From: Anaerolineae bacterium
GTDB lineage: Bacteria > Chloroflexota > Anaerolineae > Anaerolineales > E44-bin32
Reading direction: 5' to 3'
Assembly (NCBI GenBank): GCA_011192015.1
Contig: DUET01000085.1
Location: 84,648 to 148,647 of the forward strand
DNA length: 64,000 bases
Part shown: piece after piece, positions 49,557-58,686 of the stretch
Layout: every line of letters begins with the position of its first letter
Numbering within the stretch: the first letter of the stretch is position 1
Program-made: the position numbers and the translations under genes
The notes under the pieces: generated by a model
What the model was told of the DNA's origin: nothing
Databases searched by the model: none
What the model saw: the letters and a program-made list of their open reading frames with translations, nothing else

Positions 49557-50861
49557 ATGTTCGGCAAAAGGTTAGCATTTCTAGGTGTGGTCATACTCGT
49601 CTTGAGCGCCGTTGCACTCGCAGGATGCGGTGCAACGGACACACCTACCGAGCCCGCTGTGGTCCCCACCGACACTGAAGCGCCTCCCGTCGATACGGTT
49701 GAACCAGCGGAGACGGAACCCCCGGCTGCTGGGGGAGGCATCATAGAGACGGCCTACGCATGGTACGGGTATGTGATCGGTCTTCCCGGCAACCAATATG
49801 ATGATCTCCTCTTTGTCCATCCGGATGGCATGGTCCAAATTGGCCTCGAGGGAGAAACGGCGGCCATCGAGGATCAGATCGTCGCGCTGCGGGATCAACC
49901 GGAATCGAGCCGCAATGCTCACTTCTGGGGAACCGTGACCTGCCCGGTGCTTGACTACGGAGATTGCCAACTTCGTGTCACGCGCGTGCACCGCCATGAA
50001 CTTGGTACGCTCTCTGCAGCTGAAACGGTCGAGGGTTGGGAAGGCACCATCGTCACCGGTAGAACCGAACCTGGATCGGGTGGCGACGACTACTTCCAGC
50101 TCGATGGGGATTTCCCCATCCAATACGGAATCACATCTTTCGGACCGAGTGGAGATCCAGAACTTGAACCTCAAATTGTTTCTCTGCGGGATACGGGAAC
50201 ACGCGTTCGCATCTGGGGCAGCCTGGTCGCAGGTGGCCCGGATTGGAACGCGACACAGATCGTGATCACGCGCATCGAATTGATCGATGAACCCCCGGTG
50301 GTGGAATCGGATGAGAATGCATTCGCCTGGTACGGTAAAGTGACCAGTCTTCCTGCTGGCGGCCAATTCGATGACTATGTATCCATCTACCCAGAGGGCA
50401 CGGCTGAGATCGGCATCGAAGGGGAAACGCCGGAAGTCGAGGCTCAGATCGTCGCCCTGCGCGATGAACCGGAACCGAGCCGCAATGCTCATTTCTGGGG
50501 CAACCTGATCTGCCCGGCAATTGATTATGGTGGTTGCCAACTCCGCGTCTCGCGCGTACGTGTGGACGGACCGGGTCCTTTCTTCGATCCGGATCTGGTC
50601 GAGGGCTGGGAAGGCACCATCGTCACCGGCAGAACCGAACCCGGATCAGGCGGGGACGACTACTTCCTGCTCGAGGGTGATTACCCCATACAATACGGAA
50701 TCACATCCTACGGACCGAGTGGAAATCCCGGACTTGAACCTCAAATTGTCTCTCTGCGGGATACGGGGACACGCGTGCGCATCTGGGGCAACCTGTCAGC
50801 AGGCATCCCGGATTGGAACGGGACCCAAATCGTGATCACACAATTGGAGATCCTTCCCTAA
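49557..50861 (+). CDS. Lipoprotein with four OB-like repeats in ABAB order
   Basis: The 434-residue protein has a lipobox ending at C24 and a short acidic Thr/Pro/Glu linker to residue ~62. It is followed by two ~190-residue units. Each unit has an A half (Trp-Tyr-Gly start, a Cys-Pro...Tyr-Gly-X-Cys-Gln segment) and a B half (Trp-Glu-Gly start, Gly-Ser-Gly-Gly-Asp-Asp-Tyr). Both halves share Gln-Ile-Val-X-Leu-Arg-Asp and a late Trp-Gly, so all four are homologous. The two units are also very close at DNA level (period ~570 bases), pointing to a recent duplication. It should be lipid-anchored outside the cell; the ligand is unknown. AAGGAG precedes ATG 49557. Confidence 0.85.
   Translation: MFGKRLAFLGVVILVLSAVALAGCGATDTPTEPAVVPTDTEAPPVDTVEPAETEPPAAGGGIIETAYAWYGYVIGLPGNQYDDLLFVHPDGMVQIGLEGETAAIEDQIVALRDQPESSRNAHFWGTVTCPVLDYGDCQLRVTRVHRHELGTLSAAETVEGWEGTIVTGRTEPGSGGDDYFQLDGDFPIQYGITSFGPSGDPELEPQIVSLRDTGTRVRIWGSLVAGGPDWNATQIVITRIELIDEPPVVESDENAFAWYGKVTSLPAGGQFDDYVSIYPEGTAEIGIEGETPEVEAQIVALRDEPEPSRNAHFWGNLICPAIDYGGCQLRVSRVRVDGPGPFFDPDLVEGWEGTIVTGRTEPGSGGDDYFLLEGDYPIQYGITSYGPSGNPGLEPQIVSLRDTGTRVRIWGNLSAGIPDWNGTQIVITQLEILP
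49755..50858 (+). repeat. Tandem ~570-bp coding duplication
   Basis: Bases ~49755-50285 and ~50322-50858 align throughout. Matching landmarks include the GAGGGYTGGGAAGGCACC blocks at 50031 and 50601, exactly 570 bases apart, with only scattered mismatches in the following ~80 bases. Confidence 0.85.
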
Positions 50862-50884
50862 CTCTCTAGATGGGTATGGAAGAG

Positions 50885-50919
50885 AACCTCCGGGTACAGA
50901 AACACCGGAGGTTTTTTTT
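50885..50919 (+). terminator. Intrinsic terminator
   Basis: A 9-bp stem (50885-50893 with 50905-50913) is followed by an unbroken T-run to 50919, just after the repeat lipoprotein gene. The convergent FAD oxidoreductase gene ends on the other side. Confidence 0.92.
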
Positions 50920-50957
50920 ATTCTCCATGGTCACGAACGCTTTTGTGAAGAGCTGGC

Positions 50958-52256
50958 TTATGTTTGATCTGAGGCTAGAAGAATCCGCTGCGCTGCCTGG
51001 CGCGCCATCTGCACGGCATAATTGCTGCCTCGATCCCATGGATAGACCTGGCTCATGCTGGCAAACCACAAACCCTCGATCGGCGTCTTCATGGAGGGGA
51101 TGGCTTGCGAGTGATTCAGCAGCGGAACCGGTTGGGCGTAGTCTGTGCGCACGAGCCAGCTCTGCTTCACCCAATCCGGTTTGAACCCCGGGTTGATGCG
51201 GGGCAGGGCGGGAAGGAACCTTGCCAGTATCTCATCTTTCGTCAACGAGAAGTATTCGTGGTCGGGATCGAGATAATCGCCGCAGTACACGATGTGATCG
51301 CCCCCGAAATACTCTCGAGGCAGGAAATTGGTGTGTTCGACGAGGGCCAGGAAGGGGAAACCGGCTGCCTTGGGAAGGTTGTGCCAGTAGATGCCTCGCT
51401 CGGATAAGCGCTGCTTCAGAGCCAGGATCAACACCACTGCCCCCATGGACTTCATCTCCAGCAGCCGCTTCAAGTAGGTTTTGGGAAGCGATGGCGCTGC
51501 GTCTGCCAGGTGTTGAGGCGAGGTCGTGACCAGGCATTGGTCGACGTCCGTGATGCCTCCGGAGTGCGTGATTCGCAGTCCGCCTTCGTCCAATCCTTCG
51601 ATGCGTTGCACGGTTGTTTCCATGCGAATCTCTCCCCCTTCGGATCGAACTCTTGCTGCCAGCGCATCGGCGAAGGCCTGGAAGCCGCCCTCGAACGTGC
51701 CCAGGCGAGGTGTGCGTGCGCGCACGCGTGCCCAGAACCAAGCCATGTTGACCTGGCGGTAATGTGGGCCGAATTTTCCCTGGAGCAGCGGCTCCCATAA
51801 TGCGGTGTACACGCGTTCTCCGTACCAACGCCGCAGCCAGGAATCCGCTGTATGGGACTCCAAGCTACGCCATCCCGGCCCTAATTTCAGGTAGAGCGTC
51901 ACCAGCCCGAAGCGAAGGACGTCCAGCAGATTGAATCCGGGAAACCTCAGTACGGCTTGCACCGAATCGAGGGGGTAGAAATCACCCTCATGATAGACGG
52001 CGGTGAAGGGGCGCGGAAACAGGATCTTGTCGCTCCAACCCAGTTCCTGGATCAATCCCAGGATATGCCGGTCGCCTGCAAACCAGTGATGGTAGTAGCG
52101 CTCGAGCGACCAATCCCAACCGGGAGCCTTGAATCCCGAGGAGAGACCGCCCACATGGTCGGCAGCCTCGTAGACGACCACCTCGCATCCGGTGCGAGCG
52201 AGATCGTAGGCCGCCGCCAACCCTCCGAAGCCTGCTCCGACAACGGCGATCTTCAT
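50958..52256 (-). CDS. FAD-dependent oxidoreductase (amine oxidase/protoporphyrinogen oxidase-like)
   Basis: The 432-residue protein opens with a textbook dinucleotide fold (Val-Val-Gly-Ala-Gly-Phe-Gly-Gly-Leu) and the Glu-Ala-X-X-X-Val-Gly-Gly FAD motif of the amine-oxidase family. It lacks iron-sulfur cysteine motifs. The substrate is unknown; relatives include desaturases, lipid or sugar oxidases and UDP-galactopyranose mutase-like proteins. It overlaps the upstream flippase-like gene by four bases, which suggests a lipid- or polyprenyl-linked substrate (inference). Confidence 0.85.
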   Translation of the reverse strand: MKIAVVGAGFGGLAAAYDLARTGCEVVVYEAADHVGGLSSGFKAPGWDWSLERYYHHWFAGDRHILGLIQELGWSDKILFPRPFTAVYHEGDFYPLDSVQAVLRFPGFNLLDVLRFGLVTLYLKLGPGWRSLESHTADSWLRRWYGERVYTALWEPLLQGKFGPHYRQVNMAWFWARVRARTPRLGTFEGGFQAFADALAARVRSEGGEIRMETTVQRIEGLDEGGLRITHSGGITDVDQCLVTTSPQHLADAAPSLPKTYLKRLLEMKSMGAVVLILALKQRLSERGIYWHNLPKAAGFPFLALVEHTNFLPREYFGGDHIVYCGDYLDPDHEYFSLTKDEILARFLPALPRINPGFKPDWVKQSWLVRTDYAQPVPLLNHSQAIPSMKTPIEGLWFASMSQVYPWDRGSNYAVQMARQAAQRILLASDQT

Positions 52257-53302
52257 GACGTACTCTCCTCAGCCATCTCTGCTTGAATCTGCCGCCAGCT
52301 CAAACTGGCGCGCGCCATGTAGAAAGCGCCCAGAAGCGTGATCGGCAGCCACAACGCTGCATGCAGCAGCAGCGTATAGCCTGCGGCGATTTCTCCCGGA
52401 ACGCCGTAGGCCTCCAGGACGGCGATCCCCGGGGCGTCGAAGGTCCCCAGATATCCGGGCGCGGAGGGGATGGTGGTCGCCAGATTGACCACACCGTTCA
52501 TGAGCATGAGCGTGAAGAAGCTCACCTCGAAGGGGAAGGCGTGCATCACGAACCAGTACTTCCCGGTCTCGAGCAGCCAGATGACGACAGACGTGAGTAG
52601 GACCATGCCAACGTCCCTAATGGAACGCAGAGACGCCAATCCTCCCAGGAAACGTTCGATCAAATCCAAGGATTGTTCACGCCAGCGTTTCGGCATGATC
52701 CGCTCCACAAGCCAGCGGAGAATGCGTGTGGTCTGCTTGGGGAAGATGGCCATGAGCAGGAAGACGAGCACAGCGCCAAAGAAGAGCGCCGTTCCCCAGA
52801 TCGCCAGATCACGGATGCTGCCGGCGAACCTCGAGTCGGCGGTCAACCCCGCCACCTCACGCAGGTTGAGGAAGACGAAGGAAAGCATCACCACGCCGTC
52901 GAATGCGCGCTCGACGATGATGGTGGCCAGCGAAGCCGAGATCGAAACACCTTCATTACGGCGCAGCACGTAGGCACGGAGCACCTCGCCTGCCCGCGCG
53001 GGGTAGATGTTGTTTCCCATGTAGCCGATGGCCACGATGGGGAACATGGTTCGCGTGGGAATCGGCTTGATCGGACGCAGGAGGTAGTGCCAGCGCCAGG
53101 CTCGAGCCCAAACGGCGATGAAGTACACTGCGATCCCGGGCAGCAACCACAGGAAATTGGCCTGCTGGAGTGAAGACCAGACATCCTGCAGGCGCAAGCC
53201 GCGCAACGCCAGCCAGAGAAAGAGGGCGCTGATCGCAAGCCCGAACCAGAATTGCCAGCGTTTCAAGATTGCACCTCTCATGGATTTCGGGATCGGCCGC
53301 AT
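52253..53302 (-). CDS. Lysylphosphatidylglycerol synthase TM-region (UPF0104) family protein
   Basis: The 349-residue protein has about seven to eight membrane helices and the family pattern Arg-Ala-Trp-Arg-Trp, Gly-Tyr-Met-Gly-Asn-Asn-Ile-Tyr-Pro-Ala-Arg-Ala-Gly-Glu and Val-Glu-Arg-Ala-Phe-Asp-Gly. Members resemble the flippase half of MprF and often accompany glycolipid or glycosyltransferase genes. No soluble aminoacyl-transferase domain is attached. The start is uncertain: ATG 53302 or ATG 53281, neither with a strong Shine-Dalgarno. It is coupled to the FAD oxidoreductase. Confidence 0.85.
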   Translation of the reverse strand: MRPIPKSMRGAILKRWQFWFGLAISALFLWLALRGLRLQDVWSSLQQANFLWLLPGIAVYFIAVWARAWRWHYLLRPIKPIPTRTMFPIVAIGYMGNNIYPARAGEVLRAYVLRRNEGVSISASLATIIVERAFDGVVMLSFVFLNLREVAGLTADSRFAGSIRDLAIWGTALFFGAVLVFLLMAIFPKQTTRILRWLVERIMPKRWREQSLDLIERFLGGLASLRSIRDVGMVLLTSVVIWLLETGKYWFVMHAFPFEVSFFTLMLMNGVVNLATTIPSAPGYLGTFDAPGIAVLEAYGVPGEIAAGYTLLLHAALWLPITLLGAFYMARASLSWRQIQAEMAEESTS

Positions 53303-53541
53303 TCTACCATGCAGGGACCCTGCGGACCATTTCTGATCATGATACAGAGGAGGATCGTCATGAAGGGGAATTGACCTAAGTTAACGACACTGGGGGAAGT
53401 TTCAGGTAGAAAGGATGGGAACAAGCCGAGCTTTGAGGGGAAATAGAATTACGCGGTCGTTTGGAGAAACCGCGGCCAAGTGTTGCATGAGGCAATCATC
53501 TCGGCAGAAAGGGTTTGCCTTGCTGCCGACGGAGGGATGGG

Positions 53542-55029
53542 ATGCATTCCATTGCCAAACGGGTGAATTATCTCCTGCGGTCAACCAAGGGGCTCACGCT
53601 TCTGGCGGTGGGCATCGTTTCCTTGGTGACAGCGGTTTGGGGTCTGCTTTCCGGGCCCATGGTCGAATGGGGTGTCAGGGATTTCGTTGTCGAGACGCTG
53701 GGCATGAGCTTGCTTCCCGCCGAGCGCGAGGGACGCATCATCATGCTCTACCACAGCATCGCCATGATCATCGTGGCCATCGAAGTTTATTTCATCACCG
53801 ACAGCCTTGACATGAAACCCAGCCAGAAATCTACCATCAACGCAACCGTGACGGTGGGTTACCAGTGTGCCGCCATCTTCGGTCTTCTCTTCGGATACTT
53901 CGGCCACAACTACATCTTCCATGGCATCTTCCTTTTCGGCCAATCGCTGATGTTCTTCGGAGGCCTGATGCTGGCTGCTGCACTCTGGCCCTGGAGGCAG
54001 GAATACCGTATTCCCGATACTGAACGCGCACGCACCAAACGGGGCCTCGATCTCGAACGCCTGGCTTTCTTCGTCATGGCGATCGCTACCCTGGGATCTG
54101 CGCTCTTCGGCGCGGTGGCGGGCTCCTTCTACGGCAATGGTTTCGAAACCTTCCTTGCGGAAGACGTGATCCGTGAACCGCACAAGACACCCCTCCAACT
54201 GGCCATCATCGGTCATCTGCACATCATGCTCACCTTGATCGGCGTGGCCATCACCCTCATCATCGGTCGTTGGTTGGATTTCAAGGGGGTCTGGCACAAG
54301 CTGGCCATGCCCAGCATGATCGTGGGCACGATCATCATTACATTGGGAGTATGGGCCGTCGTGCCCTTCGAAGCCATCGCGCACATCATCATCTATGCCG
54401 GCTCGGTATTCGTTCTTTTGGGCGGGCTCTTTCTGGTGATCTTCGCCTGGGGCAAACTCATCCGTGAACAAACGACTGCGTGGGGCATCACCCAACCCTC
54501 CTTCGGTCAGAAACTCAAGGCGTTGTTCCACGATCCCTTGAAGTTCGGCGCAACCTGGCAGATGGTGTTCATGAACTTTTCGGTCACCTTCATCGGCTTG
54601 TTCATGGCCGCCAGGCTCGAGGAAGTCATGCGCGTCTGGCCTGCCAGAGAGGAGCGTATCACACTCACAGGCCACTGGCACATTCTGGCCACGATCATCG
54701 CCACGATCATGCTCTTCTACTTCGCAGACAAGATGGGATTGAAAGGCAGGGCTCGCAAGTGGTTTGGATGGATCGTTATCGTGGGGTCGGATGTGGCTTT
54801 TGCGGCTGTAACGGCATTTTCGATCAAGCGTTTGTTGGTCTCCGAATTGGCGCAGCAGCGCTTCGTGAACGTCACCACCATTTTAGCGGACACGGGTTTG
54901 GCCGTTGTGCTGATCGCCCTGGCGGTCTTTCTGATGTGGCGTTTGATCGATCTCTTCAAGCGGAAGGGAAAATGGATGCACGAGCTGGCAACCACAGAGA
55001 TCGGTGATGAGCTTCCGGAGGGCAAGTGA
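53542..55029 (+). CDS. His-rich polytopic membrane protein, possibly haem-binding (oxidase-like)
   Basis: This 495-residue protein has about 12 membrane helices with histidines inside or at the ends of them: H71, H122, H127, H225, H227, H281, H378 and H380. Two segments repeat the pattern Thr/Ile-X-Gly-His-X-His-Ile-Leu/Met (H225/H227 and H378/H380), which resembles haem-ligand helices of haem-copper oxidase or NO reductase subunit I. I cannot align it confidently to those families, so haem binding is an inference, supported by the CtaB-like gene two positions downstream. GGAGGGATGGG precedes ATG 53542. Function unknown. Confidence 0.75.
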   Translation: MHSIAKRVNYLLRSTKGLTLLAVGIVSLVTAVWGLLSGPMVEWGVRDFVVETLGMSLLPAEREGRIIMLYHSIAMIIVAIEVYFITDSLDMKPSQKSTINATVTVGYQCAAIFGLLFGYFGHNYIFHGIFLFGQSLMFFGGLMLAAALWPWRQEYRIPDTERARTKRGLDLERLAFFVMAIATLGSALFGAVAGSFYGNGFETFLAEDVIREPHKTPLQLAIIGHLHIMLTLIGVAITLIIGRWLDFKGVWHKLAMPSMIVGTIIITLGVWAVVPFEAIAHIIIYAGSVFVLLGGLFLVIFAWGKLIREQTTAWGITQPSFGQKLKALFHDPLKFGATWQMVFMNFSVTFIGLFMAARLEEVMRVWPAREERITLTGHWHILATIIATIMLFYFADKMGLKGRARKWFGWIVIVGSDVAFAAVTAFSIKRLLVSELAQQRFVNVTTILADTGLAVVLIALAVFLMWRLIDLFKRKGKWMHELATTEIGDELPEGK

Positions 55030-55030
55030 C

Positions 55031-55972
55031 ATGGAATCCCGGGTGGAAAGGAATCGCGATTCAAGGAAGCTTATGATGGTCGCGGGTTGTGTGTTGCTGA
55101 CAGGTTTGTTGTTTTCAGCATGCGGACCAGGGATCGATGCCGGCGATATCTCTCGGCCCTCATTCGATCCCGGTGTGGATGCTGAGGCCTGGGTTACGGT
55201 GCCTGCGGGGGAGTTCTATGCGGGTCAGTTTCAACACGAAACCCGTGTGGATCATGATTTCGAGATCATGGTCACGACGGTAACCAACGCACAATTTGCG
55301 CAATACCTCAATCTTGGCCTTGAACGTGAGACGATAAGCATCGCAGAGAAAGGTATCTTTGGTCACTATCCCGGGGATGCATTTCACGCCTACAATCACG
55401 AGGTAGAGATCGCCGCTGGCGACTGGTTGCACATGCCCTTGAACGTGGAAGGCTTGGGCATCGAATTGGTTGGAATCACCTTCGAGCCGGTCATCGGTCT
55501 CGAGAACCATCCTGTGACGATGGTCACCTGGTTCGGTGCCAAGGCCTATTGCGAGTTCTCTGGAGGGCGTCTGCCTTCGGAAATCGAATGGGAGAAGGCG
55601 GCTCGCGGCACGGACGGACGGGCGTATCCATGGGGAAACGTGATCTCGAACCGCAACGCCAATTACTATCACAGCGATGATCCCTATGATGAACTCTACG
55701 CCGGTCTCGGAGGAACCACCCCCGTCGGTTTTTTCAACGGGCAGCTTTATCAAGATTTCCAGACCATCGACTCGCCGAGCCCTTACGGCCTCTACGACAT
55801 GGCCGGCAATGTGTGGCAATGGACGGGGGACATCCACCAGGACACGCATCAGCGGACCCTGTGTGGGGGCAGCAAGGCCGGTTATGCGCATGAACTCCGG
55901 GTTTGGGTTCGAAACAGCGCGGGTCCGGAATTTTTCAGTACGCATGTGGGTTTTCGCTGCGTGCGCGATTAG
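55031..55972 (+). CDS. FGE/sulfatase-modifying-factor-fold lipoprotein
   Basis: The 313-residue protein has a lipobox ending at C31 and an FGE-sulfatase (SUMF1) domain. Landmarks are Pro-Ala-Gly-Glu-Phe, Glu-X-His-Pro-Val-Thr-X-Val-Thr-Trp, Arg-Leu-Pro-Ser-Glu-X-Glu-Trp-Glu-Lys-Ala-Ala-Arg-Gly, Met-Ala-Gly-Asn-Val-Trp-Gln-Trp and a final Gly-Phe-Arg-Cys. The two catalytic cysteines of true formylglycine-generating enzymes are missing: the Gly-Gly-Ser is followed by Lys-Ala-Gly-Tyr. It is therefore more like NirV-type or other non-FGE members. It starts one base after the upstream stop and lies between the His-rich membrane protein and the CtaB-like gene. Confidence 0.85.
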   Translation: MESRVERNRDSRKLMMVAGCVLLTGLLFSACGPGIDAGDISRPSFDPGVDAEAWVTVPAGEFYAGQFQHETRVDHDFEIMVTTVTNAQFAQYLNLGLERETISIAEKGIFGHYPGDAFHAYNHEVEIAAGDWLHMPLNVEGLGIELVGITFEPVIGLENHPVTMVTWFGAKAYCEFSGGRLPSEIEWEKAARGTDGRAYPWGNVISNRNANYYHSDDPYDELYAGLGGTTPVGFFNGQLYQDFQTIDSPSPYGLYDMAGNVWQWTGDIHQDTHQRTLCGGSKAGYAHELRVWVRNSAGPEFFSTHVGFRCVRD

Positions 55973-56031
55973 GCGAGCTCGAGCCTCGCGTTATGAAAAA
56001 GGCCGAACGAACTGATCGCAGGAGTTATTGT

Positions 56032-56940
56032 ATGGCGTCCAACTCCACAAACCCAAACGCATCAGAGCAAGAACGACCGCGCAGCCTCTGGCGCCGTTTT
56101 CGCAACTACTGGTCCATGACCAAGAGCCTGCAAACCTTGCTCCTGCTGATCACAGGCTTGGCCGGCTATTCCAGCACGAAATGCCCGGTCATGAACATCC
56201 CCAGCTTTCTGGCCGTCGCGGGGAGCTTGTTCCTGTCGATCTCGGGCAGCACCGTGCTCAACATGTGGTGTGACCGGGACATCGACGCCAAGATGGACCG
56301 CACTTGTTGGCGGCCGCTTCCGGCGGGAGATGTGGAACCCAGGGAAGCCCTCTACTTGGGGTTGGTGCTGACCGTGCTTGGTGTCGGATGGGCGCTTTCG
56401 ATCGACTTGCTCTACGGTTTGATCGTTCTGGCCGGCCTGTTCTTCGACGTTGTGATCTACACGATTTGGCTGAAGCGACGCACACCCTGGTCGATCGTGT
56501 GGGGCGGATTGGCGGGGGGCATGCCGGTTTTGGCGGGTCGTGCGCTGGGGATCGGGCATGTCGACATCGTGGGCATCTTGCTGATGCTGGCGGTGTTGTT
56601 CTGGATTCCGACACACATCCTGACCTTCAACATGCGATATTTCGAGGATTACAAGCGAGCCAGAGTTCCCACATTCCCATCCAATTACGGGTACACCATG
56701 ACCCGCCGAACGGTCGCACTTTCGAGCTTGCTCGCTGTCCTGGCGATCGGGTTTTCTGCCATCGGAATTGGTATGGCGTTGGGCGGGATGCGCCTGCTGC
56801 TGGCCCTCTCAGTCGGCTTGATCGCTTTGGCCGTGATCAGCCTGCTGCGCCCCTCCGATCGCTTGAATTTCGGCTTGTTCAAATACGCCTCGCTCTACAT
56901 GCTCTGCTCGATGCTGCTCTTGGTGATTGAGGGCTTCTAG
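56032..56940 (+). CDS. UbiA-family prenyltransferase, CtaB (haem O synthase)-like
   Basis: The 302-residue protein has about nine membrane helices and the UbiA motif Asn-Met-Trp-Cys-Asp-Arg-Asp-Ile-Asp-Ala-Lys-Met-Asp-Arg-Thr with Arg-Pro-Leu-Pro-Ala-Gly. A second motif reads Tyr-Thr-Ile-Trp-Leu-Lys-Arg-Arg-Thr. These match CtaB, which farnesylates haem B to haem O. The usual Pro-His-Phe-Trp of CtaB is replaced by Pro-Thr-His-Ile-Leu, so the substrate may differ. I chose ATG 56032, with AGGAG seven bases upstream. The gene closes a three-gene + strand cluster. Confidence 0.82.
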   Translation: MASNSTNPNASEQERPRSLWRRFRNYWSMTKSLQTLLLLITGLAGYSSTKCPVMNIPSFLAVAGSLFLSISGSTVLNMWCDRDIDAKMDRTCWRPLPAGDVEPREALYLGLVLTVLGVGWALSIDLLYGLIVLAGLFFDVVIYTIWLKRRTPWSIVWGGLAGGMPVLAGRALGIGHVDIVGILLMLAVLFWIPTHILTFNMRYFEDYKRARVPTFPSNYGYTMTRRTVALSSLLAVLAIGFSAIGIGMALGGMRLLLALSVGLIALAVISLLRPSDRLNFGLFKYASLYMLCSMLLLVIEGF

Positions 56941-57044
56941 ATCAAAAGGCTTCTCCATCTCTGGGATGCTTGCCGTTTGATATCTGAGATGGGATCGAGA
57001 ACGCTTTCCGTAGATGCTGCAAACCAGAGTTTGAAAGTGGTCCC

Positions 57045-57524
57045 ATGCCCAATCGAAACAATGCATCCTCCCTTATCCTGCGCTTGACACCTGCACTTAG
57101 CAAGCGGTGGCTCCTGCTGATTGCGGGATTGATTTGGTGTGGTGTGGGAATCTTGCTAAACAGCTACGCCTTCGAATGGTTTGCCATGGTTTCTATGGGA
57201 TCATGGATTCTGCTGGGCGCTATAGGTGTGATTATCGGAGTGGGGTTTTATACATTCATCTTCGCTAAGTTCAGTGATAAGAACATCGTCCGGATCAGCG
57301 AGTATCAACAAGAACGAATCTGCATCTTCGCCTTCCAGCGTTGGACAAGCTATCCGTTGGTGATCGTGATGATCGCCCTGGGGATTTTCCTGCGTAAGTA
57401 CTCGCCCATTCCGAAACCCTACCTCGCGCCACTCTATTTCGGGATTGGAGGCGCGCTTTTCATCGCAGGTTTGAAATACTTTGGGAGTGCAACCAACTTG
57501 AGAGGCGTCCGATCTGGGCAGTGA
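57045..57524 (+). CDS. Small four-helix membrane protein, unknown
   Basis: The 159-residue protein has four hydrophobic segments (about 20-40, 45-70, 100-118 and 125-147) and a charged middle loop around residues 74-92. The Lys-Arg-Trp start of helix 1 and a Gln-Gln-Glu-Arg in the loop are the only features that stand out. The Shine-Dalgarno before ATG is weak. A convergent terminator follows. I recognise no family. Confidence 0.65.
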   Translation: MPNRNNASSLILRLTPALSKRWLLLIAGLIWCGVGILLNSYAFEWFAMVSMGSWILLGAIGVIIGVGFYTFIFAKFSDKNIVRISEYQQERICIFAFQRWTSYPLVIVMIALGIFLRKYSPIPKPYLAPLYFGIGGALFIAGLKYFGSATNLRGVRSGQ

Positions 57525-57569
57525 TGTGAATTGATTGTCAACGCAGTGGGAATCTATCTCTGAAGCACA

Positions 57570-57600
57570 AACCGGGCGCGTGAAGGAGAAGCGCCCGGTT
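57570..57600. terminator. Bidirectional terminator between convergent genes
   Basis: A perfect 10-bp GC-rich stem (57570-57579 with 57591-57600) and an 11-base loop sit between the membrane protein and the SWIM gene. Confidence 0.75.
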
Positions 57601-57615
57601 CATGCGTCTGAACGA

Positions 57616-57861
57616 TCAGGTCAGGGGAAGTGCTTCAGGAAGCATGCCTGTGAGAATGCGTTCCAGTGCCATGGTATGACTGCACACTCCCCTTGTCTGA
57701 AAGAAGTCACAATCGCATGTCCACGCACCTTCTACATACTCAACAACATGCGGGCTGTGTTTGCCATCCAAGACGACTCGGAAATTATCGAACCGAATAC
57801 GTTCACGTTCCTGTGCATAGAGTTTGGATTTCTCGATCTTGCCGATCATCCCAGTATCCAT
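57616..57861 (-). CDS. Stand-alone SWIM zinc-finger mini-protein
   Basis: The 81-residue protein ends with a complete SWIM motif: Cys-Asp-Cys-Asp-Phe-Phe, then Cys-Ser-His. SWIM fingers bind zinc and DNA or proteins and usually sit inside larger helicases or transposases; here it makes up most of the protein. ATG 57861 has AAGGAG five bases upstream; the longer frame to 58014 is not needed. Neighbours give no hint of a pathway. Confidence 0.75.
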   Translation of the reverse strand: MDTGMIGKIEKSKLYAQERERIRFDNFRVVLDGKHSPHVVEYVEGAWTCDCDFFQTRGVCSHTMALERILTGMLPEALPLT

Positions 57862-58255
57862 GGTCACTCCTTGTGCACCTGGAAATGAAAACGGCACGCG
57901 AGGCCTCCTTCGTGCCGCAGAACCTTGTGTTTCAGGATGTCGCTGAAGACAATCATGGCAGCGATCCCTCCCTTGTTCTTTTTTGAGTATAGATGCATCA
58001 GGTTTGTGTGTCAAACAGCGACTTGCCGACGAGTTTTCGATGGAAAACCTACGCTCTGGATGGATGTGCTGGCCCTCCCCGAATCGGTTCCAAATGACAT
58101 GATGGATATGAGGAACCCATTGTATTCACCCATATCAAAGGAAAGCAATGGCGGTTGTCTCTCGTTTGACATAGGCGGTTTGTCACATATCGAACGGTGC
58201 TTCAAACCAAGGCATCGGCGGTATAATGCCAGCAATCCGAACCCGTGGAGGTCTC
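57862..58255. other. Divergent intergenic region
   Basis: No gene is supported. It separates the leftward SWIM gene from the rightward DUF1232-like gene and should carry promoters for both. One TATAAT at 58222-58227 is the only clear element. Confidence 0.5.
58222..58227 (+). promoter_or_regulatory. -10 box for the DUF1232-like gene
   Basis: TATAAT preceded by GCGG lies 29 bases before the start codon. No good -35 is visible at 17 bases (CTTCAA is the nearest). Confidence 0.45.
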
Positions 58256-58588
58256 ATGAGCGACAAATCTCGCCCCAGACTTCCCTCCGGAAAGAAGCCT
58301 GGAGTGATCAACGAGCTCACGACGTACATCAAACTGGTCGCGCGCCTGTTGGGCGATCGTCGCGTGAACATCCTGCTCAAGTTGCTCCCCATCGGATCCC
58401 TGCTCTACCTATTCATTCCCGACCTGGCTCCAGGTCCCATCGACGATGCACTGCTGATATGGCTCGGCACCACACTTTTCGTCGAGCTCTGTCCTGAAGC
58501 CGTTGTCCAGGAGCATCGTGAGGCCCTTGCCTCCGTTGTGGAAGGAGAATGGCGCGAGATCGAAGACGATACGAGGACGTCGGAGTAA
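58256..58588 (+). CDS. DUF1232/YkvA-like membrane protein
   Basis: The 110-residue protein has a hydrophobic pair of segments around residues 40-75 with the pattern Leu-Leu-Tyr-Leu-Phe-Ile-Pro-Asp-Leu...Pro-Ile-Asp-Asp, which resembles DUF1232 proteins (YkvA). Function unknown. GGAGG lies five bases before ATG 58256, and a TATAAT box lies 29 bases upstream. A terminator follows 70 bases after the stop. Confidence 0.75.
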   Translation: MSDKSRPRLPSGKKPGVINELTTYIKLVARLLGDRRVNILLKLLPIGSLLYLFIPDLAPGPIDDALLIWLGTTLFVELCPEAVVQEHREALASVVEGEWREIEDDTRTSE

Positions 58589-58658
58589 TTGACCTATACG
58601 AACGGTTGAACTCCTTCTCGGTTGAACATACATCATGCCGGAGAGTCACCATGGCTTG

Positions 58659-58686
58659 CAGCAACCCCCTTGGGTTGCTGCTTTTT
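58659..58686 (+). terminator. Intrinsic terminator
   Basis: A 9-bp stem (58659-58667 with 58672-58680) with a CCTT loop is followed by CTTTTT. Confidence 0.85.

Noticed and set aside
49370-49744. N-terminal extension of the ABC-F protein
   Set aside because: It runs antisense through the lipoprotein start and the extended -10 element; the ABC domain begins normally at ATG 49369.
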